From an uncultured Sphingomonadaceae bacterium (GTDB lineage Bacteria > Pseudomonadota > Alphaproteobacteria > Sphingomonadales > Sphingomonadaceae), in assembly GCA_947497085.1 (NCBI GenBank), contig CANMFE010000002.1:62001-126000 (forward strand): a stretch of DNA of 64,000 nucleotides. The letters run 5' to 3'. A program made the position numbers and the translations under genes. Of the stretch, positions 45,294 to 53,981 are shown piece by piece; the first letter of the stretch is position 1; every line of letters starts with the position of its first letter. Under the pieces are notes generated by a model. It ran no database searches. It was not told where the DNA came from and saw only the letters and a program-made list of their open reading frames with translations.

Positions 45294-46751
45294 TTACCGC
45301 TCATAACCCTTCAGTTCGTCACCTGTCAGCGTGACGACGTGCAGCACATTGGTTGAACCCGGCGTGCCGAACGGTACGCCAGCCAGCGCGATCAGCTTGG
45401 TGCCCGCGGTGCCAAATCCATGGCGCAGCGCCATGCGCTTGCCCTTGGCAATCATTTCCTCAAAACTGCCAATATCCTGCGTTGTTACGGCATAGGCGCC
45501 CCAGAGCAGCCCGACCCGCCGCGCGGTATTGCGCGAGGGGGTGAGCACCAGCAGCGGTACAGAAGGCCGCTCACGCGCCACACGGCGGGCAGTGGAGCCG
45601 GTATTGGTGAAGCATATAATAGCCGCCGTCTCGACAGTTTCGGCGATCTTGCTGCTTGCTGCGGCAAAGGCATCGGCTGTGGTCTCATCGGGCAGCGTCT
45701 CGGTAAAATGTACCCGGTCGGCATAGGCGGGGTCGCTTTCGACGCTGATCGCTATCCGGTCCATGATGCTCACCGATTCGACCGGCCAGTCGCCCGCTGC
45801 GGTTTCCGCTGACAGCATCACTGCATCCGCACCGTCATAGACCGCAGTGGCCACATCAGACACTTCGGCGCGGGTTGGCGCAGGTGCCTTAATCATCGAT
45901 TCAAGCATCTGCGTCGCCACCACAACGGGTTTGCCGCGCCGCCGGGCATTTTCGACAATCTGTTTCTGCAGCGGCGGCACCTGTTCGGGCGCCAGTTCCA
46001 CGCCCAGATCACCGCGTGCCACCATCACCGCATCGGACAGTTCCAGTATCTCATCAAGCCGTGTCACCGCCGCCGGCTTTTCAATCTTGGCAATCAGCGC
46101 CGCCTTGCCACCGATCAGCCCGCGCGCTTCGGCCACGTCCTCGGGCCGCTGCACAAAACTGAGCGCAATCCAGTCGGCACCCTTGTCGAGCGCGAAGGTA
46201 AGGTCGCGCCGGTCTTTTGTCGTAAGCGCCGCCAATGGGATGACCGCATCAGGTACGTTCAATCCTTTGCGGTCCGACAATGGCCCGCCTACTTCGGCGC
46301 TGGTCAGTATCTCGTCCGCACCGGCACGCATGACACGTAGCCTGAGCTTGCCGTCATCGAGCAAAAGCCGATCGCCTTTTTTGAGCACATCAAAAATTTC
46401 AGGGTGCGGTAGGCAGACACGGCTATCATCGCCCGGTGCCGGGTCACGGTCGAACGTGAAATGCGCGCCATGCTTGATAAAGGTGGCCCCGTCCTTGAAT
46501 TTGCCGACGCGCAGTTTCGGTCCCTGCAAATCGCACAATATCGTAATCGGCCGCTGGATTTTCTTTTCCAGCGTGCGGATCGCATCAATCGTCTTGGCAT
46601 GCGTTTCATGCTCACCATGGCTCATATTGACGCGAAAGGCATCTGCGCCAGCGCGGTAGAGTTTTTCCAGCATTTCCGGCGAATTGCTGGCCGGACCGAC
46701 GGTGGCCAGTATTTTTACCTTGCGGCTGCGTGGTCCGATATTCTTTGCCAC
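45294..46751 (-). CDS. pyk: Pyruvate kinase
   Basis: 485 residues. TVGPASNSPEML, FRVNMSHGEHE, CDLQGPKLRVG, the substrate block AKIEKPAAVTRLDEIL with ARGDLGVELA, and VVVATQMLESMI are all as expected. It makes pyruvate and ATP in glycolysis. The start is taken as GTG at 46751 (MAKNIGPRSRKVKI) because AGAGGGTAAAG lies just upstream; earlier in-frame residues (MGHYRLAYVFP...) overlap the divergent DUF1244 gene's upstream region and show no likeness. Confidence 0.95.
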   Translation of the reverse strand: MAKNIGPRSRKVKILATVGPASNSPEMLEKLYRAGADAFRVNMSHGEHETHAKTIDAIRTLEKKIQRPITILCDLQGPKLRVGKFKDGATFIKHGAHFTFDRDPAPGDDSRVCLPHPEIFDVLKKGDRLLLDDGKLRLRVMRAGADEILTSAEVGGPLSDRKGLNVPDAVIPLAALTTKDRRDLTFALDKGADWIALSFVQRPEDVAEARGLIGGKAALIAKIEKPAAVTRLDEILELSDAVMVARGDLGVELAPEQVPPLQKQIVENARRRGKPVVVATQMLESMIKAPAPTRAEVSDVATAVYDGADAVMLSAETAAGDWPVESVSIMDRIAISVESDPAYADRVHFTETLPDETTADAFAAASSKIAETVETAAIICFTNTGSTARRVARERPSVPLLVLTPSRNTARRVGLLWGAYAVTTQDIGSFEEMIAKGKRMALRHGFGTAGTKLIALAGVPFGTPGSTNVLHVVTLTGDELKGYER

Positions 46752-46858
46752 TTGCTTTACCCTCTTCTGCACAGGTTTTTGCCCGGCCCCCACTGGCCAA
46801 TGCCTGTATCTGCGCTCTATGATAGAGTCACACCGCACAATCACAACCGGAAATACAT

Positions 46859-47179
46859 ATGCCAACCGATAATGACCCATCTTCCGACCTGAATATCTCC
46901 GACAAAGTCGCTGCAGCTGCCTTCCGGCGGCTCGTCAGACATTTACGGCACCGCCATGATGCCCAGAATATTGATCTGATGGGGCTATCCGGGTTTTGCC
47001 GCAACTGCCTGGCCGACTGGGTCGCAGAAGCGGATGGCGATATCGACAGGGAAGCGGCGCGCGAACTGATATATGGTATGCCATATGCGGAATGGAAAAA
47101 ACGCTATCAGAGCGAAGCCAGCGAAGAGCAGCTTATCGCGATGAAAAAGAGCGTGGCCAAAAATGCGTCCGGCCATTAA
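46859..47179 (+). CDS. DUF1244 family protein
   Basis: 106 residues. The conserved core is ALRHLRHRHDAQNIDLMGLSGFCRNCLADW-like (RHDAQNIDLMGLSGFC, then RNCLADW) with ELIYGMPYAEWKKRYQ, which defines this small alpha-helical family. Its two cysteines in FCRNC look like a metal or redox site. Function is unknown. It is divergent from pyk (about 107 bases) and followed by the gapR-like gene after 80 bases. Confidence 0.92.
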   Translation: MPTDNDPSSDLNISDKVAAAAFRRLVRHLRHRHDAQNIDLMGLSGFCRNCLADWVAEADGDIDREAARELIYGMPYAEWKKRYQSEASEEQLIAMKKSVAKNASGH

Positions 47180-47259
47180 GGCAGACCCGGACAGATTAAC
47201 CCATAGATTCGTGCGTCCTGACCAGGATGCGTGCACGCAAAGAACAGAAAGATATTCCC

Positions 47260-47502
47260 ATGAGCGACGCCAATGTAACTTCCGAACAACTCCGTCTGTT
47301 TATCGAACGTATTGAACGGCTTGAAGAAGAGAAAAAGGGCATTGCGGACGATATTCGCGATGTTTATGCCGAAGCCAAATCGACCGGATATGACCCTAAA
47401 ATCATGCGCCAGGTCGTTCGCCTGCGCAAAATGGAACCGCACGACCGGCAGGAAATGGAAGCGATACTCGACACCTATAAATCTGCGTTGGGTATTGCCT
47501 GA
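47260..47502 (+). CDS. gapR: GapR-like nucleoid protein (DUF2312)
   Basis: 80 residues or fewer ([60 protein letters not shown]...). This is the DUF2312 helical form of Caulobacter GapR, including [16 protein letters not shown], and the [19 protein letters not shown]-contact helix. In Caulobacter GapR binds overtwisted DNA ahead of the replication fork and stimulates gyrase and topoisomerase IV. The start at 47260 is the first Met of the family length; an upstream in-frame ATG adds 11 residues. Confidence 0.9.
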   Translation: MSDANVTSEQLRLFIERIERLEEEKKGIADDIRDVYAEAKSTGYDPKIMRQVVRLRKMEPHDRQEMEAILDTYKSALGIA

Positions 47503-47548
47503 GGTAACCTGGACCGGATAATATTCTTCAGATAACGGAGGCAAAGCC

Positions 47549-47890
47549 ATGCTCATCACCACAACCCATACACTCGAAGGACATGAAGTCGGGGAATATC
47601 TGGGCATCGTCACCGGCGAGGTGATTGCAGGCGCGAATTTCGTCCGCGATATTTTCGCCAGCTTCACCGATATTGTTGGCGGGCGCTCCAAAAAATATGA
47701 AAATGTCCTGAAGCGCGGCCGCGAGGAAGCGATTGAGGAAATGCAATATGCCGCCATCAAATTGGGCGCAGACGCCGTGATCGGCGTTGATCTTGACTAT
47801 GAAGTGGTTGGCAAGGGCGGATCGATGCTGATGATTTCCGCGACTGGCACGGCGGTGAAAATCAAAAATCCGCCGCGCGCCATTTCGTAA
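47549..47890 (+). CDS. YbjQ/UPF0145 family protein
   Basis: 113 residues. [30 protein letters not shown] and [26 protein letters not shown] with [16 protein letters not shown] mark the heavy-metal-binding-like YbjQ family. It forms pentamer-like rings in structural genomics work; the function is not known. It sits in a same-strand run with gapR and yebC. Confidence 0.9.
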   Translation: MLITTTHTLEGHEVGEYLGIVTGEVIAGANFVRDIFASFTDIVGGRSKKYENVLKRGREEAIEEMQYAAIKLGADAVIGVDLDYEVVGKGGSMLMISATGTAVKIKNPPRAIS

Positions 47891-47973
47891 TCAAATTTTG
47901 GGCAAATCTTGCACTTTCCCGTGCATCTGATTAGGGCAATTCCATTCCATCCAATTAGAAACTGAAGGCAGTC

Positions 47974-48723
47974 ATGGCAGGCCATTCCAAATTCAAGAAC
48001 ATCATGCACCGCAAGGGTGCGCAGGACAAGAAACGTTCCAACCTGTTTTCCAAGCTGAGCCGCGAAATTACCGTGGCCGCGAAAATGGGCATGCCGGACC
48101 CGGAAATGAACCCGCGCCTGCGCCTGGCCATCAACAATGCCAAGGGCCAGTCCATGCCCAAGGACAATATCCAGCGCGCGATTGACAAGGCATCGGGCGG
48201 CGACGGCGATGATTATGAAGAAATCCGCTATGAAGGCTTTGGCCCAGGCGGCGTGTCGCTCATAGTAGAAACGCTGACCGACAACCGCAACCGCACGGTC
48301 ACCAGTGTACGCACGGCATTCAGCAAGAATGGCGGCAATATGGGCGGTGCAGGTTCGGTCGCGCACGGTTTTGACCGGCTTGGCCTGATTACCTATCCCG
48401 CCAGTGCGGGTGATGAAGACACCATATTGGAAGCCGCGATGGAAGCCGGCGCGGAAGATATTGAATCATCAGAAGATGGCCATGATATCTGGACCGCAAT
48501 GGACGACCTGCACGAAGTGGCGGGCGCATTGGAAAAAGCGCTGGGTGAAGCGGAAGGCGTCAAGCTTGCATGGCGCCCGCAGACCATGGTCGAAGTCGAC
48601 GAAGCCGCTGCACGTACGCTGTTCAAGCTGATCGACACACTGGATGACGATGATGATGTGCAGACGGTATCAGGCAATTATGATGTATCCGACGAGATTA
48701 TGGAGAAACTGGGCCAGGAATAG
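47974..48723 (+). CDS. yebC: YebC/PmpR family regulatory protein
   Basis: 249 residues. [21 protein letters not shown] is the invariant start; [21 protein letters not shown] and [17 protein letters not shown] follow. Family members act as DNA-binding regulators, and some relieve ribosome stalling at proline motifs. It lies 15 bases before ruvC, the usual neighbour, so they share a transcript. Confidence 0.97.
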   Translation: MAGHSKFKNIMHRKGAQDKKRSNLFSKLSREITVAAKMGMPDPEMNPRLRLAINNAKGQSMPKDNIQRAIDKASGGDGDDYEEIRYEGFGPGGVSLIVETLTDNRNRTVTSVRTAFSKNGGNMGGAGSVAHGFDRLGLITYPASAGDEDTILEAAMEAGAEDIESSEDGHDIWTAMDDLHEVAGALEKALGEAEGVKLAWRPQTMVEVDEAAARTLFKLIDTLDDDDDVQTVSGNYDVSDEIMEKLGQE

Positions 48724-48738
48724 GTCAGGAGCCGAATA

Positions 48739-49206
48739 ATGACTGTCATTATCGGCTTTGACCCCGGCCTTGGCACCACCGGATGGGGCGTGATTTCCTC
48801 TGTCGGCAGCCGGTTGTCGCATATCGCCAATGGGCAGATAAAGACCGACCCCAAAATGTCGCTGCCCAGTCGGCTGCTCAAGCTCGACCTGGAAATTGCC
48901 GACATTATGAAAGAATATAGTCCCGACGCAGCCGCCGTTGAGGAAGTGTTTCTGAACGTTAATCCGAAAAGCACGCTCAAACTGGGCCAGGCGCGCGGCG
49001 TCGTGCTGCTCGGGGCGTCACGTACGGGACTTGAAATTGGCGAATATTCCGCGCTGCTTATCAAAAAAACGGTGGTCGGCGTGGGGCGCGCGGACAAGAA
49101 GCAGATACAGATGATGATCTCCCGTCTCCTGCCTGGCGTAAAGCTTTCGGGACATGATGCTGCCGATGCACTGGCCGTGGCAATTACGCACGCGCATAAT
49201 CGGTAG
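48739..49206 (+). CDS. ruvC: Holliday junction resolvase RuvC
   Basis: 155 residues. The four acidic catalytic positions are visible: Asp in [14 protein letters not shown], Glu in AVEEVFLN, and the terminal Asp residues in [12 protein letters not shown]. It cuts Holliday junctions made in recombination, working with RuvAB. The stop is followed by a large composite palindrome before ruvA, so ruvC and ruvAB may be uncoupled here. No LexA-type GTTC-N7-GTTC box is seen upstream of yebC-ruvC. Confidence 0.97.
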   Translation: MTVIIGFDPGLGTTGWGVISSVGSRLSHIANGQIKTDPKMSLPSRLLKLDLEIADIMKEYSPDAAAVEEVFLNVNPKSTLKLGQARGVVLLGASRTGLEIGEYSALLIKKTVVGVGRADKKQIQMMISRLLPGVKLSGHDAADALAVAITHAHNR

Positions 49207-49218
49207 AGTGTTTGAGAC

Positions 49219-49504
49219 TTTTTGACCTCACGGCAATTCACTTCGTGAATGCCTCCGGCGGGGCGGGCCAATAAGGCCCGGCGCGCAGTCGCGCTTGCGA
49301 ACGGCTGTCGCCGCTCGGGATTTCGCCATGCGTTACATTTCGCGGAACTGCGGTCACATGAAAGCTATCGTTTGGCGCTGTCCGGTGCTGCACCTAGCAG
49401 CGCCGCCCAAAATCCTAATCAAGGGGCCAATTGGCCGCCGGCCCTTATTGGGCCGAACCCATTTGGAGGTGTGAGCGAAGCGAACTGGCCGTGAAATCAA
49501 AAAA
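49219..49504. repeat. Composite palindromic element, copy 1 (ruvC-ruvA gap)
   Basis: 286 bases. The ends are TTTTTGACCTCACGG and CCGTGAAATCAAAAA. Each arm has three short hairpins: ATTCAC/GTGAAT with loop TTC (49236-49250), GGGCC/GGCCC with loop AATAA (49265-49279), GCGC/GCGC with loop AGTC (49283-49294), mirrored at the right by GGCC-AATT-GGCC (49425-49436), GGCCC-TTATT-GGGCC (49440-49454) and a weak stem near 49469-49485. The centre (about 130 bases) is not repeated within the element. It fills the 337-base ruvC-ruvA gap. I know no named family for it. Confidence 0.9.
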
Positions 49505-49543
49505 GCCCCTTTCACCCCGCGCACTTTCCGCTAGAACAGTTTC

Positions 49544-50152
49544 ATGATCGCAAAACTCAAGGGCATTATCGACGAACTGGGCATCGACCATCTGGTCATT
49601 GATGTGCAGGGCGTGGGCTATCTCGTCTATGCCAGCGCGCGGACACTCAGCAGCATTGGCGCCGTGGGCGAAGCGGCTGAAGTCTTTACCGAAATGCAGG
49701 TCAGCGAAAATGACATGCGGTTGATGGGCTTTGCCAGCGGCGCGGAGCGCGACTGGTTCCGGTTGCTTACCAGCGTGCAGGGCGTGGGCGGCAAGGTGGC
49801 ACTCGCAATCCTTGGCACGCTAGAACCCTCTCAGCTCGGCCATGCGATCGCCACGGGTGACAAGGCGATGGTCGCACGCGCCAATGGAGTGGGGCCAAAA
49901 CTGGCACAGCGGATCATCAATGAGCTGAAAGACAAGGTGGGCGGCATGGATCTGGGACCTGCGACGGCAGGCGGCGTAGCAGCAGTAACTGCACCGCTTG
50001 GAGCATCCGCAGACGCCGTATCCGCATTGCAAAACCTCGGCTTCAAACCCGCCATAGCCAGCGCCGCCGTGGCCGAAGCGAGCGGCGAACTCGGCGAAGG
50101 TGCCGAAATGGGCGCGCTCGTCAAGCTGGCGCTTAAGAAGGCGGCGAAGTGA
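49544..50152 (+). CDS. ruvA: Holliday junction branch migration protein RuvA
   Basis: 202 residues. [28 protein letters not shown] is the N-terminal OB-fold, [16 protein letters not shown] and [17 protein letters not shown] the two helix-hairpin-helix DNA-binding motifs, and the C-terminal UBA-like domain III ([21 protein letters not shown]) contacts RuvB. It clamps the four-way junction. The stop TGA overlaps the ruvB ATG by one base. Confidence 0.97.
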   Translation: MIAKLKGIIDELGIDHLVIDVQGVGYLVYASARTLSSIGAVGEAAEVFTEMQVSENDMRLMGFASGAERDWFRLLTSVQGVGGKVALAILGTLEPSQLGHAIATGDKAMVARANGVGPKLAQRIINELKDKVGGMDLGPATAGGVAAVTAPLGASADAVSALQNLGFKPAIASAAVAEASGELGEGAEMGALVKLALKKAAK

Positions 50153-51183
50153 TGACCGACCCTGAAGACCGCATCCTTTCTCCCGAGCGCAAGGCCGATG
50201 ATGTCGATGTGGCGCTGCGCCCCAAAACGCTTGATGAATTTATCGGGCAGGAAGCGGCGCGCGGGAATTTGCGGGTGTTTATCGAGGCGGCCAAAAAACG
50301 CGGCGAGCCGCTGGATCACGTACTGTTTTTTGGACCTCCAGGCCTGGGCAAGACCACATTGGCGCAGATTATCGCGCGTGAAATGGGTGTGGGTTTTCGT
50401 GCCACATCGGGGCCGGTTATTGCCAAATCGGGTGATCTCGCCGCGCTGCTCACCAACCTGGAAGAGGGCGATGTCCTGTTCATCGACGAGATCCACCGAC
50501 TCAATCCGGTGGTTGAGGAAGTGCTCTACCCCGCGATGGAGGACCGCGCGCTCGACCTGATTATCGGCGAGGGACCTGCGGCGCGCAGTGTACGCATTGA
50601 CCTGCCTGCCTTTACGCTCATCGGCGCAACCACGCGGCAGGGCCTGCTCACAACGCCGCTGCGTGACCGGTTCGGTATTCCGGTGCGGCTCAATTTCTAT
50701 TCGATCCCCGAACTGGAGCAGGTGGTGCGGCGCGGCGCGGGCCTGCTCAATCTTGCCATTGCCGAAGACGGCGCGCATGAAATCGCCAAGCGGGCACGCG
50801 GAACCCCGCGCGTCGCCGGGCGGCTGCTGCGCCGGGTGCGCGATTTTGCGGGCGTCGCAGGGGCCGCCACCGTAAATGCCGAAATTGCCGATGGCGCGTT
50901 GTCACGGCTGGAAGTGGACAAGCTGGGTCTCGACGCAATGGATCGCCGCTACCTCCACATGATTGCCGATGTCTATAAAGGCGGACCGGTCGGCATTGAA
51001 ACCATCGCCGCGGGCCTGAGCGAACCGCGTGACACGGTCGAAGAAGTGGTCGAACCCTATATGATCCAGCTCGGCCTGATCGCCCGCACCGCGCGGGGAC
51101 GTATGCTCAATGATCGTGGCTGGAAACATCTTGGTCTCAATCCACCCGAAGGGTCCCAAACAGGGCTGTTTGAGGGGAAATAG
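50152..51183 (+). CDS. ruvB: Holliday junction DNA helicase RuvB
   Basis: 343 residues. [13 protein letters not shown] is the family start; Walker [14 protein letters not shown] (about 61-73) and Walker [16 protein letters not shown] follow, then sensor [19 protein letters not shown] and a C-terminal winged domain with DRRYLHMI. It drives branch migration. A GTG one codon ahead is possible but ATG with the TGATG overlap is preferred. The stop is followed within 6 bases by copy 2 of the composite palindrome. Confidence 0.98.
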   Translation: MTDPEDRILSPERKADDVDVALRPKTLDEFIGQEAARGNLRVFIEAAKKRGEPLDHVLFFGPPGLGKTTLAQIIAREMGVGFRATSGPVIAKSGDLAALLTNLEEGDVLFIDEIHRLNPVVEEVLYPAMEDRALDLIIGEGPAARSVRIDLPAFTLIGATTRQGLLTTPLRDRFGIPVRLNFYSIPELEQVVRRGAGLLNLAIAEDGAHEIAKRARGTPRVAGRLLRRVRDFAGVAGAATVNAEIADGALSRLEVDKLGLDAMDRRYLHMIADVYKGGPVGIETIAAGLSEPRDTVEEVVEPYMIQLGLIARTARGRMLNDRGWKHLGLNPPEGSQTGLFEGK

Positions 51184-51188
51184 GATTC

Positions 51189-51473
51189 TTTTTGACCTCA
51201 CGGCAATTCACTTCGTGAATGCCTCCGATGGGGCGGGCCAATAAGGCCCGGCGGCCAGTCGGCCCCTTGATTAGGATTTTGGGCGGTGCTGCTGGACGCA
51301 ACACCGGACAGCGCGAAACGATAATCATCAGTGCGCCTAAGTAGAATGAAACGTTACTTATGGAAAAATATCGAACGGCTAAATTGCCGTTCGCAAGCGC
51401 GACTGCGCGTCGGCCCTTATTGGGCCGAACCCATTTGGAGGCGGATGCGAAGCATCTCGCCGTGAAATCAAAA
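51189..51473. repeat. Composite palindromic element, copy 2 (ruvB-ybgC gap)
   Basis: 285 bases, same length and outer arms as copy 1, in the same direction. The inner hairpins differ: left GGCC-AGTC-GGCC, right GCGC-GACT-GCGC. The centre is the reverse complement of copy 1's centre (shared CCTTGATTAGGATTTTGGGC, CACCGGACAGCGC and GTTCGCAAGCGCGACTGCGC). It fills most of the 384-base gap; the last 90 bases before ybgC show nothing more than a possible promoter. Confidence 0.9.
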
Positions 51474-51567
51474 TAGCGCCCAGTCGAGTCTTTCGCGCGG
51501 CAGTCTGAATCTTCGCTGCATTTCCCATCTTTCCAGAACTCGCAAAACACCGTAATCCATTTTACAT

Positions 51568-52017
51568 ATGACCGATCCCGTCCCGTTCTCCGGCTATTTT
51601 GAAGGTGACACGCATTATTTTGCGTGCCGCATCTATTACGAGGACACGGATTTTTCGGGAATCGTCTATCACGCCAATTATCTGCGCTACTTTGAACGCG
51701 CGCGCTCAGACATGCTGCGTGCTATTGGCATCGACCAACGCGCCGCGCATGAGGCTGGCGATGGTGTCTATGCGGTGTCGGAAATGCATATCGATTATGT
51801 GCAGCCGGCAAGGCTCGACGACGCGCTGGTCATAAGGAGCCAGGTGCACAAAATCCGCGCTGCGGCGTGCCATATTCAGCAAATAGCCATGCGGGGTACG
51901 GAAATACTCTGTACAACCGATGTGGTTGCTGCCTTTATTAGCCCCGAAGGCCGTCCGCGCAGACAACCAAAACCATGGGTCGAGGCATTTCAATCCGTCC
52001 TCACCAAACCAGAATGA
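51568..52017 (+). CDS. ybgC: Tol-Pal-linked acyl-CoA thioesterase YbgC
   Basis: 149 residues, hot-dog fold. YYEDTDFSGIVYHANYLRYFERARSDML holds the catalytic Asp (in YEDTDFSG) and the HANYL block. It hydrolyses short acyl-CoA or acyl-ACP thioesters and may adjust phospholipid metabolism near the division site. It is the first gene of ybgC-tolQRAB-pal, and tolQ follows after about 10 bases. Confidence 0.95.
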   Translation: MTDPVPFSGYFEGDTHYFACRIYYEDTDFSGIVYHANYLRYFERARSDMLRAIGIDQRAAHEAGDGVYAVSEMHIDYVQPARLDDALVIRSQVHKIRAAACHIQQIAMRGTEILCTTDVVAAFISPEGRPRRQPKPWVEAFQSVLTKPE

Positions 52018-52027
52018 CAGGAAAAAC

Positions 52028-52723
52028 ATGATCGAGAATATTGGCCTTGCAAATGATGCCGTCACGCTATCGCCAGTAAAGCTGTTCCTGGAAGCCGACA
52101 TTATCGTCAAGCTGGTGATGATCGGCCTGGCGCTCGCGAGCATCTGGACCTGGGCAATTATTATCAGTTTTGCGATGAAGATCAGCAGGATAAGGCGGCG
52201 CTCTGACCGCTATGAAGATGAATTCTGGAGGACAGAGGATATTGATGCATTTCACAAGACGCGCGGCAAGGAAGACCTGCCATCTGCCCGCGTGCTGGCA
52301 TCGGGGGTATATGAATGGCGGCAATCAACGGGCGGCACTGTGGTGGACCGTGAGGGCACAAGGGCGCGCCTTGCTACCGCGATGAACGCCACCGTCACGC
52401 ATGAAATTGACAAACTGTCTGACCGGCTCAATTTCCTGGCCACGGTCGGGTCAGTCGCGCCATTTGTCGGCCTGTTCGGCACGGTCTGGGGCATTATGCG
52501 CAGCTTTACCGCGATTGCCGCGGAGCAAAACAGTTCACTGGCCGTGGTCGCTCCCGGTATTGCCGAGGCCTTGTTTGCCACCGCTATCGGTCTGTTCGCG
52601 GCCATTCCGGCAGTGATTGCCTATAACCGTTTCTCGCACCGGCTAAACAAGTTTGAATCGCACCTGTTCCGTTTCGCTGACCGCTTTCATGGTACGCTGA
52701 GCCGCGAGCTGGAGAACACGTGA
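52028..52723 (+). CDS. tolQ: Tol-Pal system protein TolQ
   Basis: 231 residues with three membrane helices: about 20-43 (ADIIVKLVMIGLALASIWTWAI), and a pair near 135-155 and 170-195 (FLATVGSVAPFVGLFGTVWGIM, GIAEALFATAIGLFAAIPAVIAYN). This is the MotA/ExbB-type proton channel partner of TolR. It powers outer-membrane constriction in division. The ATG at 52028 starts the family length; the stop overlaps the tolR ATG. Confidence 0.96.
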   Translation: MIENIGLANDAVTLSPVKLFLEADIIVKLVMIGLALASIWTWAIIISFAMKISRIRRRSDRYEDEFWRTEDIDAFHKTRGKEDLPSARVLASGVYEWRQSTGGTVVDREGTRARLATAMNATVTHEIDKLSDRLNFLATVGSVAPFVGLFGTVWGIMRSFTAIAAEQNSSLAVVAPGIAEALFATAIGLFAAIPAVIAYNRFSHRLNKFESHLFRFADRFHGTLSRELENT

Positions 52724-53169
52724 TGGCGATGCAGCTTCCCTCTTCCGGCGGGCGGCGCGGACGCGGCGGTGCACGCGCGCCCATGTCGGAAATCAATGTC
52801 ACGCCTTTTGTGGACGTGATGCTGGTGCTGCTTATCATTTTCATGGTGACCGCGCCTTTGCTGGTATCAGGCGTGCCGGTCGAGCTGCCTGAAACCAACG
52901 CCAAGCCGCTGGAGCAGGATAATGACCCGGTGCAGATTTCGATTAATTCAGATGGCTTTGTCTTTGTACAGGACGAACAGGTGGCGGATAATGACCTGCC
53001 AAACCTGCTCGCGCAGATTCGCGGGACTGGCAACGACCAGCCGCAAGTGACGCTGCGCGCAGATCGCGGGCTTGATTATGGCCGTGTCATGCAGGTTATG
53101 GGCGAGCTAAACCGCGCAGGCCTAAGCAAAGTTTCGTTAGTCACCACAAGTTCATCTGGAGCGCCATAA
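52723..53169 (+). CDS. tolR: Tol-Pal system protein TolR
   Basis: 148 residues. The single N-terminal membrane helix has the channel Asp in NVTPFVDVMLVLLIIFMVTAP; the rest is periplasmic with VSINSDGFVFV-like and VTLRADRGLDYGRVMQVM blocks typical of ExbD/TolR. The N-terminus is Gly/Arg-rich (SSGGRRGRGGARAPMSE), likely cytosolic. The TGATG overlap with tolQ ties their expression. Confidence 0.96.
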   Translation: MAMQLPSSGGRRGRGGARAPMSEINVTPFVDVMLVLLIIFMVTAPLLVSGVPVELPETNAKPLEQDNDPVQISINSDGFVFVQDEQVADNDLPNLLAQIRGTGNDQPQVTLRADRGLDYGRVMQVMGELNRAGLSKVSLVTTSSSGAP

Positions 53170-53170
53170 G

Positions 53171-53947
53171 TTGGCCGCTATGGAGAAATCCGAGACTATC
53201 GGGCTGACCATTGCCGCGCTTGGCCATGCCGCGCTTTTGGGCGCGCTTTCCCTGTCCATCAATTGGGCAGACGGGCCGGTCGCGCCGCCTGTGCCTACCA
53301 TCACTGTGCAACTGAGCGAGGAAATCGGGTTGGAATCAACCGCACCGAATCCGGCACAGGATGCAGCCCCGCTGGTTGCCCCGGAATTGGGTGAAATGGA
53401 AGCTGTTCCCGATATACAAGAGCCTGAAGAGACACGGCCTATCGCAAAGCCTGAACCCAAACCAGCACCCAAAACCAGCGCCAGCGCCACAAAAAAACCG
53501 GAACCCAAAAAAGCGGCGAAAAAACCGCCTGCGAAAGAAAAGCGCACATCCAGACTGGCCGGCAATTTCCTGGATGGGAAATCTGACAAGGCGTCAACGT
53601 CCAAAAACACCAATGCACCCGCCGCCAAGGCAGGACCGGCCGAAATGGCGGCGTTGGAACGCGAGATTGCCCGCAAGCTGAAACCGCACTGGACCGCCCC
53701 CACAGGTGCGGATGCAGAGCTGCTTGTGACAAAAGTATCGTGGAGCATGAACAGCAATGGCAGCCTGAAAGGTAGTCCGCGCTGCCGTCAGGTCGGCAAG
53801 GTGACACCCAGCAACAAACCGCAGGTCGGCCTGCACTGCGAACGCGCCAAAGCGGCCATAATGCGCGCCCAGCCGTTCAGCACTCTGCCTGACAAATTTT
53901 ACGATGCGTGGAAAGACGTGGTATTCAGTTTCGACCGCAAATTGTGA
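53171..53947 (+). CDS. tolA: Tol-Pal system protein TolA
   Basis: 258 residues. A membrane helix near the N-terminus (IGLTIAALGHAALLGALSLSI) is followed by a long Pro/Lys/Ala-rich and Glu-rich region (about 60-170) and a C-terminal TolA/TonB-like domain (LKPHWTAPTGADAELLVTKVSWSMN...LKGSPRCRQ). It links the inner-membrane motor to TolB and Pal. The start is TTG at 53171 by spacing from a GGAG; the ATG at 53180 is the alternative. Low conservation of the linker is normal. Confidence 0.9.
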   Translation: MAAMEKSETIGLTIAALGHAALLGALSLSINWADGPVAPPVPTITVQLSEEIGLESTAPNPAQDAAPLVAPELGEMEAVPDIQEPEETRPIAKPEPKPAPKTSASATKKPEPKKAAKKPPAKEKRTSRLAGNFLDGKSDKASTSKNTNAPAAKAGPAEMAALEREIARKLKPHWTAPTGADAELLVTKVSWSMNSNGSLKGSPRCRQVGKVTPSNKPQVGLHCERAKAAIMRAQPFSTLPDKFYDAWKDVVFSFDRKL

Positions 53948-53981
53948 CGATATGAACAGCGAGATGAAAAAGGCATTCCCC

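Noticed and set aside
47891-48738. SOS (LexA) box before yebC-ruvC
   Set aside because: No GTTC-N7-GTTC or E. coli-type CTGT-N8-ACAG was found in the gap before yebC or before ruvC.
49249-49494. Open frame (82 codons) inside copy 1 of the composite palindrome; similar frames in copies 2 (51137-51550, minus) and 3 (55856-56263, minus)
   Set aside because: They read the same repeat in different directions (for example RRAVALANG in both), lack ribosome sites, and differ in length between copies; the signal is the repeat, not a protein.
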